DNA of 64,000 nucleotides from RDXT01 sp033762375 (GCA_033762375.1 JANRLQ010000069.1:1-64000), one strand, 5' to 3'; counted from the stretch's first letter, positions 9,178 through 19,381 are shown. Notes: generated by a model not told the origin, from the sequence alone. Numbers and translations: made by a program.

Positions 9178-11244
9178 TCAGTCGGCCTGAGCGGGTGCGG
9201 CCAGCGAGGCTTGATATACAAGTAAAACCCGCTTATAGTGGGCAATCGTCTGGCCCAGCACCTCGGCGTATTGTTCTACCGCCTGTAACAGGATCTTGAG
9301 AATGTCTTCATGGTACACATCTACAAAAAAGTATGTCCATGTTTTTGAGAGATACAGCTCAAACTGCTTCTGTATTTCTGGTGTCATGACGGCCTGATAG
9401 GGGCTGTCTGGCAGGAGCAGCGTCTTCAGGTTGTTTTTGAACCGTTGTTCCAGCGGTTTGAGTTCCCGGAATCGTGCTTCTATTTCCTCATAGGGAGTGG
9501 TCTGGTGGACAAATTGAAGCGACTGCTGGAGTTGTCCCAGGGTGTCGTAGTGGTCCTGGCTGGCAGTCAGCACGTCATGGAGGGCCTGATACATGGACAG
9601 GAGTCTCGGGGATACACCCGTGGTAAGCTCCAGGTTGTAAAAAAACGACAGGATCGCCTGGTCATGTTGACGTACTTCTTCCCGGAGGGCCTCCAGCTCC
9701 GCACGGATACGCTCCTGCGTGGTGCCGGCAGCCTTGGCTTCGTATTTTACCCCGTCATAGTCAAAGGTATTCACCTGTAATTGCCCATCGGCGATATATC
9801 CCAGGGTGGCAAGGTCCTGCTCCAGGGCGGCGATGGTGCGCAGCTTGTCCAGGTTTTCATCCCCAAACAACGTTTCCAGGCTGTGTGCGGGTGCAGGCAC
9901 CACCTCGGACAAGTTGAGCTGCACCGGAAGATGCGCATCATAGTACCCCTGGAAAATGGCAGGGTACTGGTGCTGGTCGTACTCAGCCCGTACAGTATCC
10001 AGAAAAGACACATATGAGATATTCTCAGGTGTGCCCGGGAAGTTCACCTGCTGAAAAACCTGGTCTGTAAAAAGCTGATGCCAGCGGTTGACCTGCTGAA
10101 AGAGTGCGTTGGCAGGTCTTTCAGCAGGTATTGTGGCAGTGTGAACGATGGTGGCGAGATGCTGAAGCCGCTCAGACAGGGTGGGATGGGAGGCCCATTG
10201 ATCCTTGACCACCAGGCGGGACCGGGTATATCGGGTGAGGTCTTGCAGGGTGACCATAGGCAGGTCACCCTGCATCTGGAAATGATTGACCTCAGCGAGA
10301 AATCCCATCATCTGCCGGTGGTTTTCGTAGAGGTTTGGGCTGCGCATGTTGTTGGCGATATGTGCCCCGTAAAAATTGCCCACCAGCTCAAACGCCTGCT
10401 CTGCCAGCGGCAACCTTGTCAGGGCCTGCGCGGCAGGTGATACACCCACCGTGTAGGCTGATACGCTATCGGCGTGAAACTCCATCTCCCGCGAGAGGGC
10501 CATATAACTCTTGAGGATCAGCCCATGCAGCTTCTGCAGGAGACGTTGCAGCCCCTTGACAATCATGGCAGCTATATGGGCAGCCCCATTGGCAAATGCA
10601 TGGATGCTGCTAAAGCTGTTCAGGATACGCTCATACCCATCGTTTTCATAGATCAGGTTGTGAATGACCCGGTTGACATAATATACATAACTCCCAAGCC
10701 GCATAGACCGCTGCGAAAAATGCCCCAGCTCGTGCGCCAGAACAGCTTTTAGCTCAGATTCGGTCAGTGAGTTGACCAGGCCCATCCCGATGGCCAGGTT
10801 TTTCCGCACCGGAAAAAATAAACTCCAGAAACTGGAATTATAAAAAACATAGGCATTGATCCCATACGAGAGGTATATCCTGCGGGGAAATGACGTGTTG
10901 ACTACCGCTGCGAGCTCCCGGATCATCTCAAACAGCCCCGGCTCATCTTCCTGGGTGATCTCGTGCAGGTCCGTGCGGTCCGGTATATGCTGATAAAAAA
11001 TAAACTTTACCAGATAGATCAATACCAGTACACCGATCCCGATCAGGCTCAGGCAAAAAATCAGGACGAGTAAATTGCGCAGGTACAGCAACATATACAG
11101 ACTGCCGATGGCGCATAACAGGGTGGCTCCAACCGCCAACAGCAACAGCGTTATGTAACACAGGATGAATATGACAATATTGGCAATGTTTGTATATACA
11201 AGCCGCTGATAGTCAGGCGAGACAGGAATCGCTACAGATGACAT
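9178..11244 (-). CDS. M48-family membrane metallopeptidase
   Basis: About 688 residues. Two long hydrophobic segments near the N-terminus (~25-55 and ~62-90) precede an HtpX/Ste24-type M48 catalytic domain. The zinc motif is HELGH (H177, E178, H181 counted from 11262; six fewer from 11244), and the third ligand lies in SREMEFHAD. About 300 residues after the catalytic core are hydrophilic and helical, with no recognised domain, giving a protein about twice HtpX length. The probable role is turnover of membrane or envelope proteins. ATG 11244 (MSSVAIPVS) is preferred; an in-frame ATG lies 18 nt upstream. Transcribed alone and divergently from the gene at 11488. Confidence 0.88.
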   Translation of the reverse strand: MSSVAIPVSPDYQRLVYTNIANIVIFILCYITLLLLAVGATLLCAIGSLYMLLYLRNLLVLIFCLSLIGIGVLVLIYLVKFIFYQHIPDRTDLHEITQEDEPGLFEMIRELAAVVNTSFPRRIYLSYGINAYVFYNSSFWSLFFPVRKNLAIGMGLVNSLTESELKAVLAHELGHFSQRSMRLGSYVYYVNRVIHNLIYENDGYERILNSFSSIHAFANGAAHIAAMIVKGLQRLLQKLHGLILKSYMALSREMEFHADSVSAYTVGVSPAAQALTRLPLAEQAFELVGNFYGAHIANNMRSPNLYENHRQMMGFLAEVNHFQMQGDLPMVTLQDLTRYTRSRLVVKDQWASHPTLSERLQHLATIVHTATIPAERPANALFQQVNRWHQLFTDQVFQQVNFPGTPENISYVSFLDTVRAEYDQHQYPAIFQGYYDAHLPVQLNLSEVVPAPAHSLETLFGDENLDKLRTIAALEQDLATLGYIADGQLQVNTFDYDGVKYEAKAAGTTQERIRAELEALREEVRQHDQAILSFFYNLELTTGVSPRLLSMYQALHDVLTASQDHYDTLGQLQQSLQFVHQTTPYEEIEARFRELKPLEQRFKNNLKTLLLPDSPYQAVMTPEIQKQFELYLSKTWTYFFVDVYHEDILKILLQAVEQYAEVLGQTIAHYKRVLLVYQASLAAPAQAD

Positions 11245-11418
11245 GAGTGGTAGATGAGGCAATATATTGTATGGCTAAAAAAACAAAAAAGGAGCTTATA
11301 CCCAAAAAATAGACCTGCTAACAGAGCCTTTGTGGAAAAAATGTGATAAGTCTATGACGGATGAAGGACACTGGTATGCCGGCTGCCTCATTTGCCACGT
11401 TGACAGGTGAGATACGAC

Positions 11419-11449
11419 TTGCATAGTTTCAAATTAAATAGTAACTTTG
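11419..11449 (+). promoter_or_regulatory. Bacteroidota-type promoter (TTG-N20-TAnnTTTG)
   Basis: TTG at 11419-11421 is followed after 20 nt by TAACTTTG (11442-11449), a match to the Bacteroidota -33/-7 consensus. It sits 38 nt upstream of the ATG at 11488. Confidence 0.65.
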
Positions 11450-11487
11450 AGAAACAAAGAACTTTTTAATTATTAAATCACTACACA

Positions 11488-11775
11488 ATGATTACCCTCA
11501 AACGACTGGGCCTTGTTGTACTCACCGTCGCGCTGCTCCTGTTGATTCCCCTGATTGCTATGCAGTTTTCAGCGTCTGTACGCTGGACGGCATTTGATTT
11601 TGGCGTGGCCGCTGTCCTGCTGACAGGTACCGGGCTGCTGCTTGAGCTCATGTTTAGGCGGGTATCCAGCTTCCGGTACAGGCTGGTACTTGGGTTTGCC
11701 TTGCTGGCAGCGCTGGCGCTGGTCTGGGCAGAGCTGGCGGTAGGGATTTTCGGGACACCCTGGGCGGGACAGTAA
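11488..11775 (+). CDS. Small integral membrane protein
   Basis: 95 residues with three hydrophobic helices (~8-26, ~35-53, ~65-88) separated by short charged loops (FRRVSSFRYR). No family recognised and no catalytic residues evident. A well-matched promoter lies immediately upstream. It stands between a divergent M48 protease gene and a frameshifted lipoprotein gene, with no obvious functional link. Confidence 0.7.
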   Translation: MITLKRLGLVVLTVALLLLIPLIAMQFSASVRWTAFDFGVAAVLLTGTGLLLELMFRRVSSFRYRLVLGFALLAALALVWAELAVGIFGTPWAGQ

Positions 11776-11842
11776 GTCTTAGGTTGTCATATATCCCAGA
11801 TGGAAGTATTTTGGTCTTACTTTCGTATAACGCGTTCGGTTT

Positions 11843-12164
11843 ATGCGCTACACATTATGCCTGGTATGGGGCGGTTTAATGGCAGGCCTGATGAGCTGCA
11901 TAGTACCTCAGGCAGGTACGCACACCACAGCACCGGAGCTATATCCAGGATGAAAAGTTCGAGACCCTGACCATCCGCAACCTGAAGCAGGGCAAAGAAA
12001 TTCAGGTTGATATTCGTGACTGCCTGGCATTAGCGACCGGGCCTTGCTATATGGACTCAATATACCTGATGGATAACCAGTTGATACTGATGTACGACGC
12101 CGGATCAGATCGTCCCAGCCAACGGTCAATTGATGTAAGGGCTCTCCTGCGGCAAAGCCGCTGA
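11843..12164 (+). pseudogene. Small lipoprotein gene split by a frameshift
   Basis: From ATG 11843 a lipoprotein signal peptide with lipobox L-M-S-C is encoded, then a short linker, ending at a TGA at 11951. In the +1 frame the sequence continues without a stop to TGA 12162 as a plausible soluble domain (QDEKFETLTIRNLKQGK, then EIQVDIRDCLALATGPCY). Skipping one base near 11945 joins both parts into one ~106-residue lipoprotein with two Cys in the mature part. It is either a genuine recent frameshift or a sequencing error. The protein is not recognised. Confidence 0.6.
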
Positions 12165-12320
12165 AAAGGCGATACCAGCCCGTTAGCGTTTTTTCAGCCT
12201 CCGACCCCTCCCTGATCTTCCTTTTTTTCTGTTTTCCTGCCCTGGATTTCAGACCAGATGCGCATTTGTTCCATTTTTCTTAACATATTGCACATATTCA
12301 TTTAACTCATCTGCTATCTT

Positions 12321-14957
12321 ATGAACTTACGTGTATGTTGGCTGGTCGTATGTTTGTCCGGATTGCTGTCGGCTTTTGGGCAGCAGCAGGTCTCTGGTAC
12401 GGTATCTGACGATGCGGGGAGTGTCCTGGCAGGCGTAACAGTCGTGGAGGCTGGTACCCGCAATGGCACCCTGACGGATGTAAATGGCTTTTTTAGCCTG
12501 CGTGTGGCTTCTCCTGGTGCAAGCCTTGTGGTGACGTTCAGTGGCTACCAGGCCCAGACGATAGCCCTGGATGGCAAAACCCAGGTGACAGTGGTCATGA
12601 CGCCGAGTGAGTTTACGATCGGAGAGGTCCGGCTGGTCGGTACCCGCAGTTCCAAACGTACGGCGACAAATACGGCTGTCCCTATAGATGTGATTGATTT
12701 TCAGCAGATTACTGCCAATAACGGGCAGGTGGAGCTCAACCAGGCCCTGCAAGTGCTGGCACCTTCTTTTAATGCCGTCAAACAGTCTGGCTCTGATGGG
12801 GCAGACCATATAGATCCGGCTACCCTGCGGGGCCTGGGCCCTGACCAGACCCTGGTGCTGATCAATGGCAAACGCCGCCACCAAAGCTCCCTCATCAACG
12901 TATTCGGCACCCGGGGCCGGGGCAATACCGGGACGGACCTCAACGCGATTCCGGTCACGGCCATCAAACGGATTGAGGTGTTGCGCGACGGTGCCTCCGC
13001 TCAGTATGGTTCTGACGCGATCGCGGGTGTGATCAACGTCGTCCTCAAGGACAACAGCGAAGGCCTGAGTGGCAGTGTTTCCTATGGTGCGTACAATGCC
13101 CAGGCACCCGGCGACTTCCCCCAGGGGACAGCCAATGCCGATCCCGAAAACACGTTTGACGGGCAGTCCGTGAAGGTAGGCCTGAACTATGGCGCTAAAA
13201 TCGGCGAGGCCGGATTTGTCAACCTCACCGGCGAGTTTCTGTCCAAGGAAAAAATCCTCCGTCCGGGCGCTGATTTCCGCAAGGGATTTGGAGAGGCTGG
13301 TATCAAGGGATTTAATCTGTTTGTCAATGCGGCGGTACCCCTCGGCCCCAAGTCCGAGCTGTATGTATTTGGCGGGCGTAATTTCCGCGACACGGATGCC
13401 TTTGCCTTTACCCGCAATTCTCCCTCAGAGCGCATCGTGGAGGCCATCTATCCGGGCGGATTTACCCCCCGTATTACCTCCATCATCGGTGACCAGTCTG
13501 TAGCGGCCGGGGTGCGTACGACGACCGACAAGGGCTGGGACATTGACTTTAGCCACACGACCGGCGCCAATAACTTTCACTACTTTATCAAAGGCACCGT
13601 AAACGCCTCTCTGGAAGAAGCCTCGCCCACGGAGTTTGATGCAGGTGGTCACAAGCTGATCATCAATACCACCAACCTCGACTTTTCTAAATATTATGAT
13701 GAGGTCCTCAGCGGGCTGAACCTCGCGTTTGGATCAGAGTTCCGGAGTGAAAACTTCCAGATTTTTGCCGGAGAGCCCGGTTCCTGGGGTACATTTGACA
13801 CTACCGGGCTGCTGATCACCCGCCCTGAGCAGGTGACCCCCGTGGACCCGATCACAGGTGAGCTGCGTCCGGGTGGTTCGCAGGGTTTTCCTGGGTACAG
13901 CCCTGACAACGCGGTAGACCGTTTCCGGTCCAGCATCGCGGCCTACGCTGACGCCGAGCTGGAGCTGACGGAGGCATTTCTCCTGAGCCTGGCCCTGCGC
14001 TATGAAAACTACAGCGACTTTGGGAGTACGTTTAATTACAAAGCTGCTGCCCGCTACACGATCGGCAAAGCAGTCACCCTCCGGGCATCTGCCAGCTCAG
14101 GGTTCCGGGCCCCCTCCCTCGCACAGATTTATTATAACCTGAAGTTCACCAACTTCGTCGGTGGCCAGCCCCAGGAGACCCTGCTCTCCCCCAACAACAG
14201 CTCGGTGACCCGCGAGTTTGGGATCCAGCAGCTCAAGCAGGAGACCTCCACCAACTACAGCCTCGGCTTCACGCTGCGGGTCGGTGACCTGACCGCGACC
14301 GTGGACGGATACCAGGTGGAAGTCCAGGACCGTATCGTACTGACGGGGTATTTTGATGCCAGCGCCCTGGGACTCAATGTCGTAGCAGCGCAGTTTTTCG
14401 TCAACGGCATTGATACCCGCACCCGGGGCCTGGACGTGGTCCTGACCTGGAGCAAGGTATTCGGTGCCAACCGCATCGCGGCGTCCCTCGTCGGTAACTT
14501 CAACCAGATGGAAGTCCTCAGCATCAACAATGGCAACCTCGATCAGGCGACCTTCTTCGGGCCACGTGACGAGTATTTCCTCCTGGCCTCTGCTCCCCCC
14601 AGCAAGATCGGGCTGAATGTCAACGCTGGCCTGGGCAAGTTTCACGCAAACCTGACCCTGACCCGCTTTGGGCGTGTAGAGCTGCTTGACTATCAGGTAT
14701 TTGAGTTTGAAGACCAACTCTCCGAAGAAGCCATCAACACCGCCCGTGATGTCTATGATCCCCGTATTGTAGCCGACCTGGCTTTGAGCCTGGACCTCAC
14801 CACCCAGGTCAAACTCACCGTCGGCGGCAACAACCTCCTCAATGCCTATCCTACCCAGCAAGATGCTGACTGGACCGAGGCAGGCGGATACTGGGATACC
14901 GTACAGATGGGCGTCGCCGGTGCGTACTACTACGGCAGGCTGACGTTTAGCTTCTGA
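12321..14957 (+). CDS. TonB-dependent outer-membrane receptor
   Basis: 878 residues. A signal peptide (to ~21) is followed by a CarboxypepD_reg-like domain (~22-95, VSGTVSDDAGSVLAGVTVVE), a plug domain (~110-235, with LRGLGPDQTLVLINGKRRH and IEVLRDGASAQYGSDAIAGV) and a 22-strand-type barrel ending in Y-Y-Y-G-R-L-T-F-S-F. It would import a large or scarce substrate across the outer membrane using TonB energy. No SusD-like lipoprotein follows, so this is not a SusCD pair; it resembles stand-alone receptors for metal chelates, vitamins or peptides. Substrate unknown. A strong terminator follows. Confidence 0.92.
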   Translation: MNLRVCWLVVCLSGLLSAFGQQQVSGTVSDDAGSVLAGVTVVEAGTRNGTLTDVNGFFSLRVASPGASLVVTFSGYQAQTIALDGKTQVTVVMTPSEFTIGEVRLVGTRSSKRTATNTAVPIDVIDFQQITANNGQVELNQALQVLAPSFNAVKQSGSDGADHIDPATLRGLGPDQTLVLINGKRRHQSSLINVFGTRGRGNTGTDLNAIPVTAIKRIEVLRDGASAQYGSDAIAGVINVVLKDNSEGLSGSVSYGAYNAQAPGDFPQGTANADPENTFDGQSVKVGLNYGAKIGEAGFVNLTGEFLSKEKILRPGADFRKGFGEAGIKGFNLFVNAAVPLGPKSELYVFGGRNFRDTDAFAFTRNSPSERIVEAIYPGGFTPRITSIIGDQSVAAGVRTTTDKGWDIDFSHTTGANNFHYFIKGTVNASLEEASPTEFDAGGHKLIINTTNLDFSKYYDEVLSGLNLAFGSEFRSENFQIFAGEPGSWGTFDTTGLLITRPEQVTPVDPITGELRPGGSQGFPGYSPDNAVDRFRSSIAAYADAELELTEAFLLSLALRYENYSDFGSTFNYKAAARYTIGKAVTLRASASSGFRAPSLAQIYYNLKFTNFVGGQPQETLLSPNNSSVTREFGIQQLKQETSTNYSLGFTLRVGDLTATVDGYQVEVQDRIVLTGYFDASALGLNVVAAQFFVNGIDTRTRGLDVVLTWSKVFGANRIAASLVGNFNQMEVLSINNGNLDQATFFGPRDEYFLLASAPPSKIGLNVNAGLGKFHANLTLTRFGRVELLDYQVFEFEDQLSEEAINTARDVYDPRIVADLALSLDLTTQVKLTVGGNNLLNAYPTQQDADWTEAGGYWDTVQMGVAGAYYYGRLTFSF

Positions 14958-14976
14958 TACGAACGCTGACGTATAA

Positions 14977-15011
14977 CAAAGAGGCTGTCTCAATAGGAGA
15001 CAGCCTCTTTG
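14977..15011 (+). terminator. Intrinsic terminator after the TonB receptor gene
   Basis: A 14-bp stem (AAAGAGGCTGTCTC / GAGACAGCCTCTTT) with a 5-nt loop, followed by TTGTTG. It lies between the plus-strand receptor gene and the minus-strand ATPase gene and can serve both, because the stem carries A/T runs at both ends. Confidence 0.85.
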
Positions 15012-15036
15012 TTGTTGGCACCCTCGTGCGCTCCGG

Positions 15037-16776
15037 TCAATCAGGTAGGGAAGTCGCTTTCTCAGTTTTGTCCCACATCCGCCACTGGTACACGTCTCCT
15101 CCTAAAAAGACTACATAAAACCCCCGGACGTCAGGCCGGCTGAACCGCTCGCTGCGCATGTACTGATCAAGCTGGGCCTCAGCCTGAGCGATCACTTCGG
15201 GCAGGGTTTTTTCGGCTGATTTTTTGACGTATTTGATCTCCAGCACGATCTCGTAGTTCATTTTCCGGCCTGGCACCCGCTCCAAAAAAATATCCGGATA
15301 CCCCTTCTTAGCTTCGTATTCGCTGTGAATCATAAAGGCCTTAAACGGAAAAAACAAACCGATCATCAGCGTTTGGAGGTGTTTTTCGCCGTAGGCCAGG
15401 TCATCGCGGTTGGAGTGGTTTTCGGTCAGGACATACGTTACGATGTCAAAAAAAGGTTGGGGATTAGCCTCATTGACAAGGACATCAATGGACTTGGTAA
15501 TGGGCTGATGGGTACTGGCAAAACGGGTATTATCCAGGAAAATAGCCGTAAAATATTCGAAATAGAGTTTTTTGATGACATAATTAGGGATCCGAAACCG
15601 CCAGTCACTGCTCAGAGGCTCTTGTACCGTCAGGATGCCCATGTAAAAAAGCAGGCTCAGAAAATCTTCCTGGGTAAAGGGGGCTTCGAGATTAAACAAG
15701 CGGGTAAGGGGAAAGTCTACATATCCTTCTTTGACCAAAGCCTCCAGCACCTCAAACCGCTCAGTCTCCCCGGCACCGATCCTAAAATAGTTGCGGACTT
15801 TGCGGTAGTCAGAAATGACGTTGGTGTCGAGCATCTCATCAGGATAATACTGGGCGATACTATATTCTTTCAAAAAATACAGGACCATATCAGGGTTAAA
15901 CAGCCCTTTGGACGCCCGATGGTTGAAGCGATACCCGTTGTACCATTGCTGCAGATCATACATCAGCAGCGGGATGTTGTCCTCCGGAATCTGGGTCTGC
16001 CGGAGCATGTCTTCCACCTCCGTATCCAAAAACCCCATCATGTCATGAAAAATCGGGTTGACGGTGATGTTATCGCTGATATTAAACCCACTGGTGAGCG
16101 AGTCGAGGGTGATCGGAGAGACCCCTGTGATAAAAATACGGTCCACGATGCCCTCGCCGCTGGCTGTCTTTAAAGTCTCATAAAACTTGCGCACAAACCC
16201 ACTACGGCTCACGTCAGACTTAAACCGGTGTATGTCAAAGGACAGGAGTTCGTTGGCAAAATGGTCGTATTCGTCTATGAGGACGTAAATTTTATGCGGA
16301 AGCTTTTTTTCGGCTACTAAGCCAACAATTGCTTTGACAACGGCCTCGGGCGATACCTGAGATAACAGGAGTTGTTTGTCTGCTTCAGTAAAAAAAGGGT
16401 GATAGGCAGCGATAAAATTGCGGGCTCCCCATAACACATTGGTCAAAAAACCCTGATAGGTGCTTTCATGTGTCGCCGTATCAATCCGGCTAAACTCAAA
16501 CCGCAGGACCAGATACGTATTGGCAAGGGGGGTAGGGTGCTGACCAATGTAAAGATGGCCAAACAACTGTTCGAATATCTCCTTAAACTCTATTCCATAA
16601 TAATGATGTAAGGTGCTGATAAACAAGCTTTTGCCAAACCGACGCGGGCGCAGAAAAACAGGATAATTAGAATTCCATTTTTCGAGCTGTTCGATAAAGC
16701 GCGTACGATCCTGATAGAAGTAACCTTCGGTCATGATTTTTTGGAAATCACTCTCGCCGTATGGAACTTTAAGCAT
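15037..16776 (-). CDS. AAA-ATPase-like / PD-(D/E)XK nuclease-family protein
   Basis: 579 residues. The N-terminal part (~1-320) is the AAA-ATPase-like domain of a large uncharacterised Bacteroidota family. It opens MLKVPYGESDFQKI, has the variant P-loop RPRRFGKSL, then YVLIDEYDHFANELL as Walker B. The C-terminal ~100 residues carry a PD-(D/E)XK nuclease signature: G-Y-P-D-I-F-L, then E-I-V-L-E-I-K-Y. Families of this layout (AAA_AA/PDDEXK_9) expand strongly in some genomes. A role in DNA mobility or defence has been suggested by analogy but is not established. Single gene; no transposon ends are visible beside it. Confidence 0.88.
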   Translation of the reverse strand: MLKVPYGESDFQKIMTEGYFYQDRTRFIEQLEKWNSNYPVFLRPRRFGKSLFISTLHHYYGIEFKEIFEQLFGHLYIGQHPTPLANTYLVLRFEFSRIDTATHESTYQGFLTNVLWGARNFIAAYHPFFTEADKQLLLSQVSPEAVVKAIVGLVAEKKLPHKIYVLIDEYDHFANELLSFDIHRFKSDVSRSGFVRKFYETLKTASGEGIVDRIFITGVSPITLDSLTSGFNISDNITVNPIFHDMMGFLDTEVEDMLRQTQIPEDNIPLLMYDLQQWYNGYRFNHRASKGLFNPDMVLYFLKEYSIAQYYPDEMLDTNVISDYRKVRNYFRIGAGETERFEVLEALVKEGYVDFPLTRLFNLEAPFTQEDFLSLLFYMGILTVQEPLSSDWRFRIPNYVIKKLYFEYFTAIFLDNTRFASTHQPITKSIDVLVNEANPQPFFDIVTYVLTENHSNRDDLAYGEKHLQTLMIGLFFPFKAFMIHSEYEAKKGYPDIFLERVPGRKMNYEIVLEIKYVKKSAEKTLPEVIAQAEAQLDQYMRSERFSRPDVRGFYVVFLGGDVYQWRMWDKTEKATSLPD

Positions 16777-16861
16777 GGTGGCAGTACTTTTTACAAAAAT
16801 ACGGAATGCACGAAGGTTTACAAGGGTTCTTTTGTGGGCAACGTCAGCCTGTCACGGCTAC

Positions 16862-18145
16862 TTACTCATACGCCTTTGCGCCCGGATTGAGGTAGATAGA
16901 CCGGTAGTATTCCAGGGAGTTTTCGTCATACCGGAGGATACCGGCGTTGTACTGATATATCTGGAACAGGTTGACAATCAGCAGATACCCAGCCAGGACG
17001 GCGACCGGAAGCCGCCACCGGGTGCGGGCGATATGAGTCAGCAGGCCCGCCAGGGCCAGGGCCAATACCGGATAACTCTGGACCAGGGCCCGCGCTGAAT
17101 AACTCGCCCCATACCGCCAGTCTGACCAGGCTGTGACGATCCAGAAGTTCAGGAGGCAGAAGGTGATCACTGCCACCCGGAAAGGCTGCCCCCGCATATA
17201 CCAGAACCCCACCACAAACAAAATCGTCACGGGGGTATATACAAACCAGCCTTTTTCAAATCCGGTCAATACCCGGATCCAGGGGGAGAGGAAGTTCCAT
17301 TTGCTGCCGACGTCAAAGAGAAAATGGCCCGTAGCATAGTGCCAATACACCAACTGGGGCAAAAGGCCCATAAGTCCGCCTGCCAGTGCCCAGCCCGCCT
17401 GCGGCAGGTGTTGCTGCACGAGGGCCCACTTGGCACGGGCTGCCTCCCGCGTATGCAGCCCCCAGAGCAGGGGGATAAACAGCATGATCAGTTCTGTGGG
17501 GCGACAGATCGTCGCCAGCCCGATCACCCAGCCGCCGGCCCATGCGACGACAGACCGGGGATGCTCGTGCCACATCCGGGTCAGGTGCAGGATGAGCGCA
17601 TACAGCGGAAAAATATAGATATGACTCATGGCACCGTCCACCGCGATATACTGCACCCAGTTGGTGGCCAGGGTGATCAGCACCAGGACGGCTGCTGTGA
17701 TGCGGTCGCTGTAGTACCGCAACAGTACCCGCCGGAGCACCCACAGCCCGAGCAAACCGTAAAAAAAAGAAGCCAGGATAACGGCCCCCTGATACGGAGC
17801 AGAAAAACCATCTGCCGGAAATCCCAGTACCGGTGCCAGTCCGTGCGCACACAGAAAAAACGGCAATTGCATCAGTGCTACCCCGCCCAGGTACTTGTAC
17901 ACATGCCTGCCGTCAGCCTGCACGATGGTCTGGTACAACTTATCCCCCCCTTTGACGCGGTAGCGGGCATGCATCGGCTCGATCCAGTCCGGATCCGTCA
18001 TGTCTCCGTAGATCAGGGCGGCTGGCAGGTACATATAATACCCAAAGGCATCATACGTGAGGGCATTCCAGGCGGTGTCCGGCGCAGGCTGTATATAGCA
18101 GCCCCTGATCCCGGCAGCCACAAGGCCGATCAGCAGCCAGGACAT
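16862..18145 (-). CDS. Multi-pass membrane glycosyltransferase-like protein (GT-C fold)
   Basis: About 427 residues with 9-11 hydrophobic helices. The first external loop after TM1 contains an acidic stretch and then YDAFGYYMYLPAAL, and a second loop carries DWIEPMHARYR. This layout resembles polyprenyl-phosphate-dependent GT-C transferases (PMT/ArnT-like), which move a sugar to lipid or protein in the periplasm. No confident family match; hypothetical membrane protein is the safe name. ATG 18145 is chosen; a TTG at 18172 is in frame. It is a single gene. Confidence 0.7.
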   Translation of the reverse strand: MSWLLIGLVAAGIRGCYIQPAPDTAWNALTYDAFGYYMYLPAALIYGDMTDPDWIEPMHARYRVKGGDKLYQTIVQADGRHVYKYLGGVALMQLPFFLCAHGLAPVLGFPADGFSAPYQGAVILASFFYGLLGLWVLRRVLLRYYSDRITAAVLVLITLATNWVQYIAVDGAMSHIYIFPLYALILHLTRMWHEHPRSVVAWAGGWVIGLATICRPTELIMLFIPLLWGLHTREAARAKWALVQQHLPQAGWALAGGLMGLLPQLVYWHYATGHFLFDVGSKWNFLSPWIRVLTGFEKGWFVYTPVTILFVVGFWYMRGQPFRVAVITFCLLNFWIVTAWSDWRYGASYSARALVQSYPVLALALAGLLTHIARTRWRLPVAVLAGYLLIVNLFQIYQYNAGILRYDENSLEYYRSIYLNPGAKAYE

Positions 18146-18298
18146 GAGCGAAAATGGGTGACGCACAAGCAATTATTAGGCGTAACACAGCCACACCACA
18201 CGGGCTGTCACAGGGCTAATATAGAATGCCGGGGGGGAAATACCTATCTTGCCTGCTATACCCACAAGCGAAAATACGCATCAGCAACGTGACAAACC

Positions 18299-19279
18299 TT
18301 ATTCTTGGGTTGCCATCATGATCCAATACCCCTTGCGGTGGTTGGCCCCGGTATAATAGAGGTATTGTTTGCCTGTCACCGGATCTATCGTGATTTGCGC
18401 CGCAATAATCTCATCTTTTTCATACGGAGCGCCTGCCTGCATCAAAATAGGTTCAGGATTTTCAGTCCAGGGGCCCCAGGGATGATCTGCCGTACTGTAA
18501 TAGATACCTTCTTTGTTTCGATACTGGCCAGTGCGTACAGCCACAAAACGACCGTCCGGCGTTTGGGTTACCTGGCCTTCCATCCCTATGTGGGTATCAA
18601 CCAATTGAAAATCCGTCCAGCTATGCCCCTCATCCGTAGAGGTCGCTCCTATGATCCACACTTCACTAACCTTGGTCGGTGAGTCATTCCATCCAATAAA
18701 AATCAGGTATAAGTTGCCATCATGCTCTAGAATACTGGGAGAGGTCATACAATACACGTTTTTACCTGCGATCATTCCGCGAGGTACTACCGGTTGCGGA
18801 TACTGATGATATGTACCGGCTAACGTGTCTGCTTCGGCAAGAAATATTTGAGCCGTATAGGTTTCTTCATCCTCGTATCCGATATAAAAGAGCTGATGTT
18901 TGCCTGTGGAGGACTTTCGGTAGCATGCTGTTTCCTTGTATACATCTGTGTTGGCTGCATTGGGCTTATCAAGCAGCGGTTTTACCTTTTTCCAATCCTG
19001 CCAACTACTCCCACTCGCTAGTTTTATAGCCACTTTTCCGTCTACGTCTCCCGTGTAAATCATGTGGAGAGCCGCATTTTCATCTACAAAAACATGCGGG
19101 TCGCTGGCGATTTCGTAGGGATAGTCCACCCCTGATACGGTATCCCGAAAAACAGGATTATCCGCGAGCCGGTGCCATCCGTCATGGGCGTATTTGTCAG
19201 GGGGGAAGGGGAGGTTTTCATGGTTCCTGTCGCAGGAGAGCAGCACCAGCAGAAACAGGGAGATGATCAGCGGTTTCAT
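18299..19279 (-). CDS. Beta-propeller glycosidase-like lipoprotein
   Basis: 326 residues. A lipoprotein signal ends in L-L-S-C, so the mature protein is membrane-anchored. The rest alternates short beta blades with aspartates at blade starts (SDPHVFVDENAALHMIYTG, TSPSILEHDGNLYLIFIG, TIDPVTGKQYLYYTG), as in five-bladed propeller glycoside hydrolases (GH43/GH32/GH130-like). I cannot assign catalytic residues or substrate. It lies upstream of nothing else on its strand before the GT-C gene, and downstream of galM with a 137-nt gap containing a GC-rich hairpin. Confidence 0.65.
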   Translation of the reverse strand: MKPLIISLFLLVLLSCDRNHENLPFPPDKYAHDGWHRLADNPVFRDTVSGVDYPYEIASDPHVFVDENAALHMIYTGDVDGKVAIKLASGSSWQDWKKVKPLLDKPNAANTDVYKETACYRKSSTGKHQLFYIGYEDEETYTAQIFLAEADTLAGTYHQYPQPVVPRGMIAGKNVYCMTSPSILEHDGNLYLIFIGWNDSPTKVSEVWIIGATSTDEGHSWTDFQLVDTHIGMEGQVTQTPDGRFVAVRTGQYRNKEGIYYSTADHPWGPWTENPEPILMQAGAPYEKDEIIAAQITIDPVTGKQYLYYTGANHRKGYWIMMATQE

Positions 19280-19381
19280 AAGCATAACAGGATGAGGATT
19301 GGGCTTGTGACCTTACAGCGTAAGGATATAACGTTTAAAGTAATTCCAACGTCTGCCAACAAAAGCACCCCTCAAACAAGC

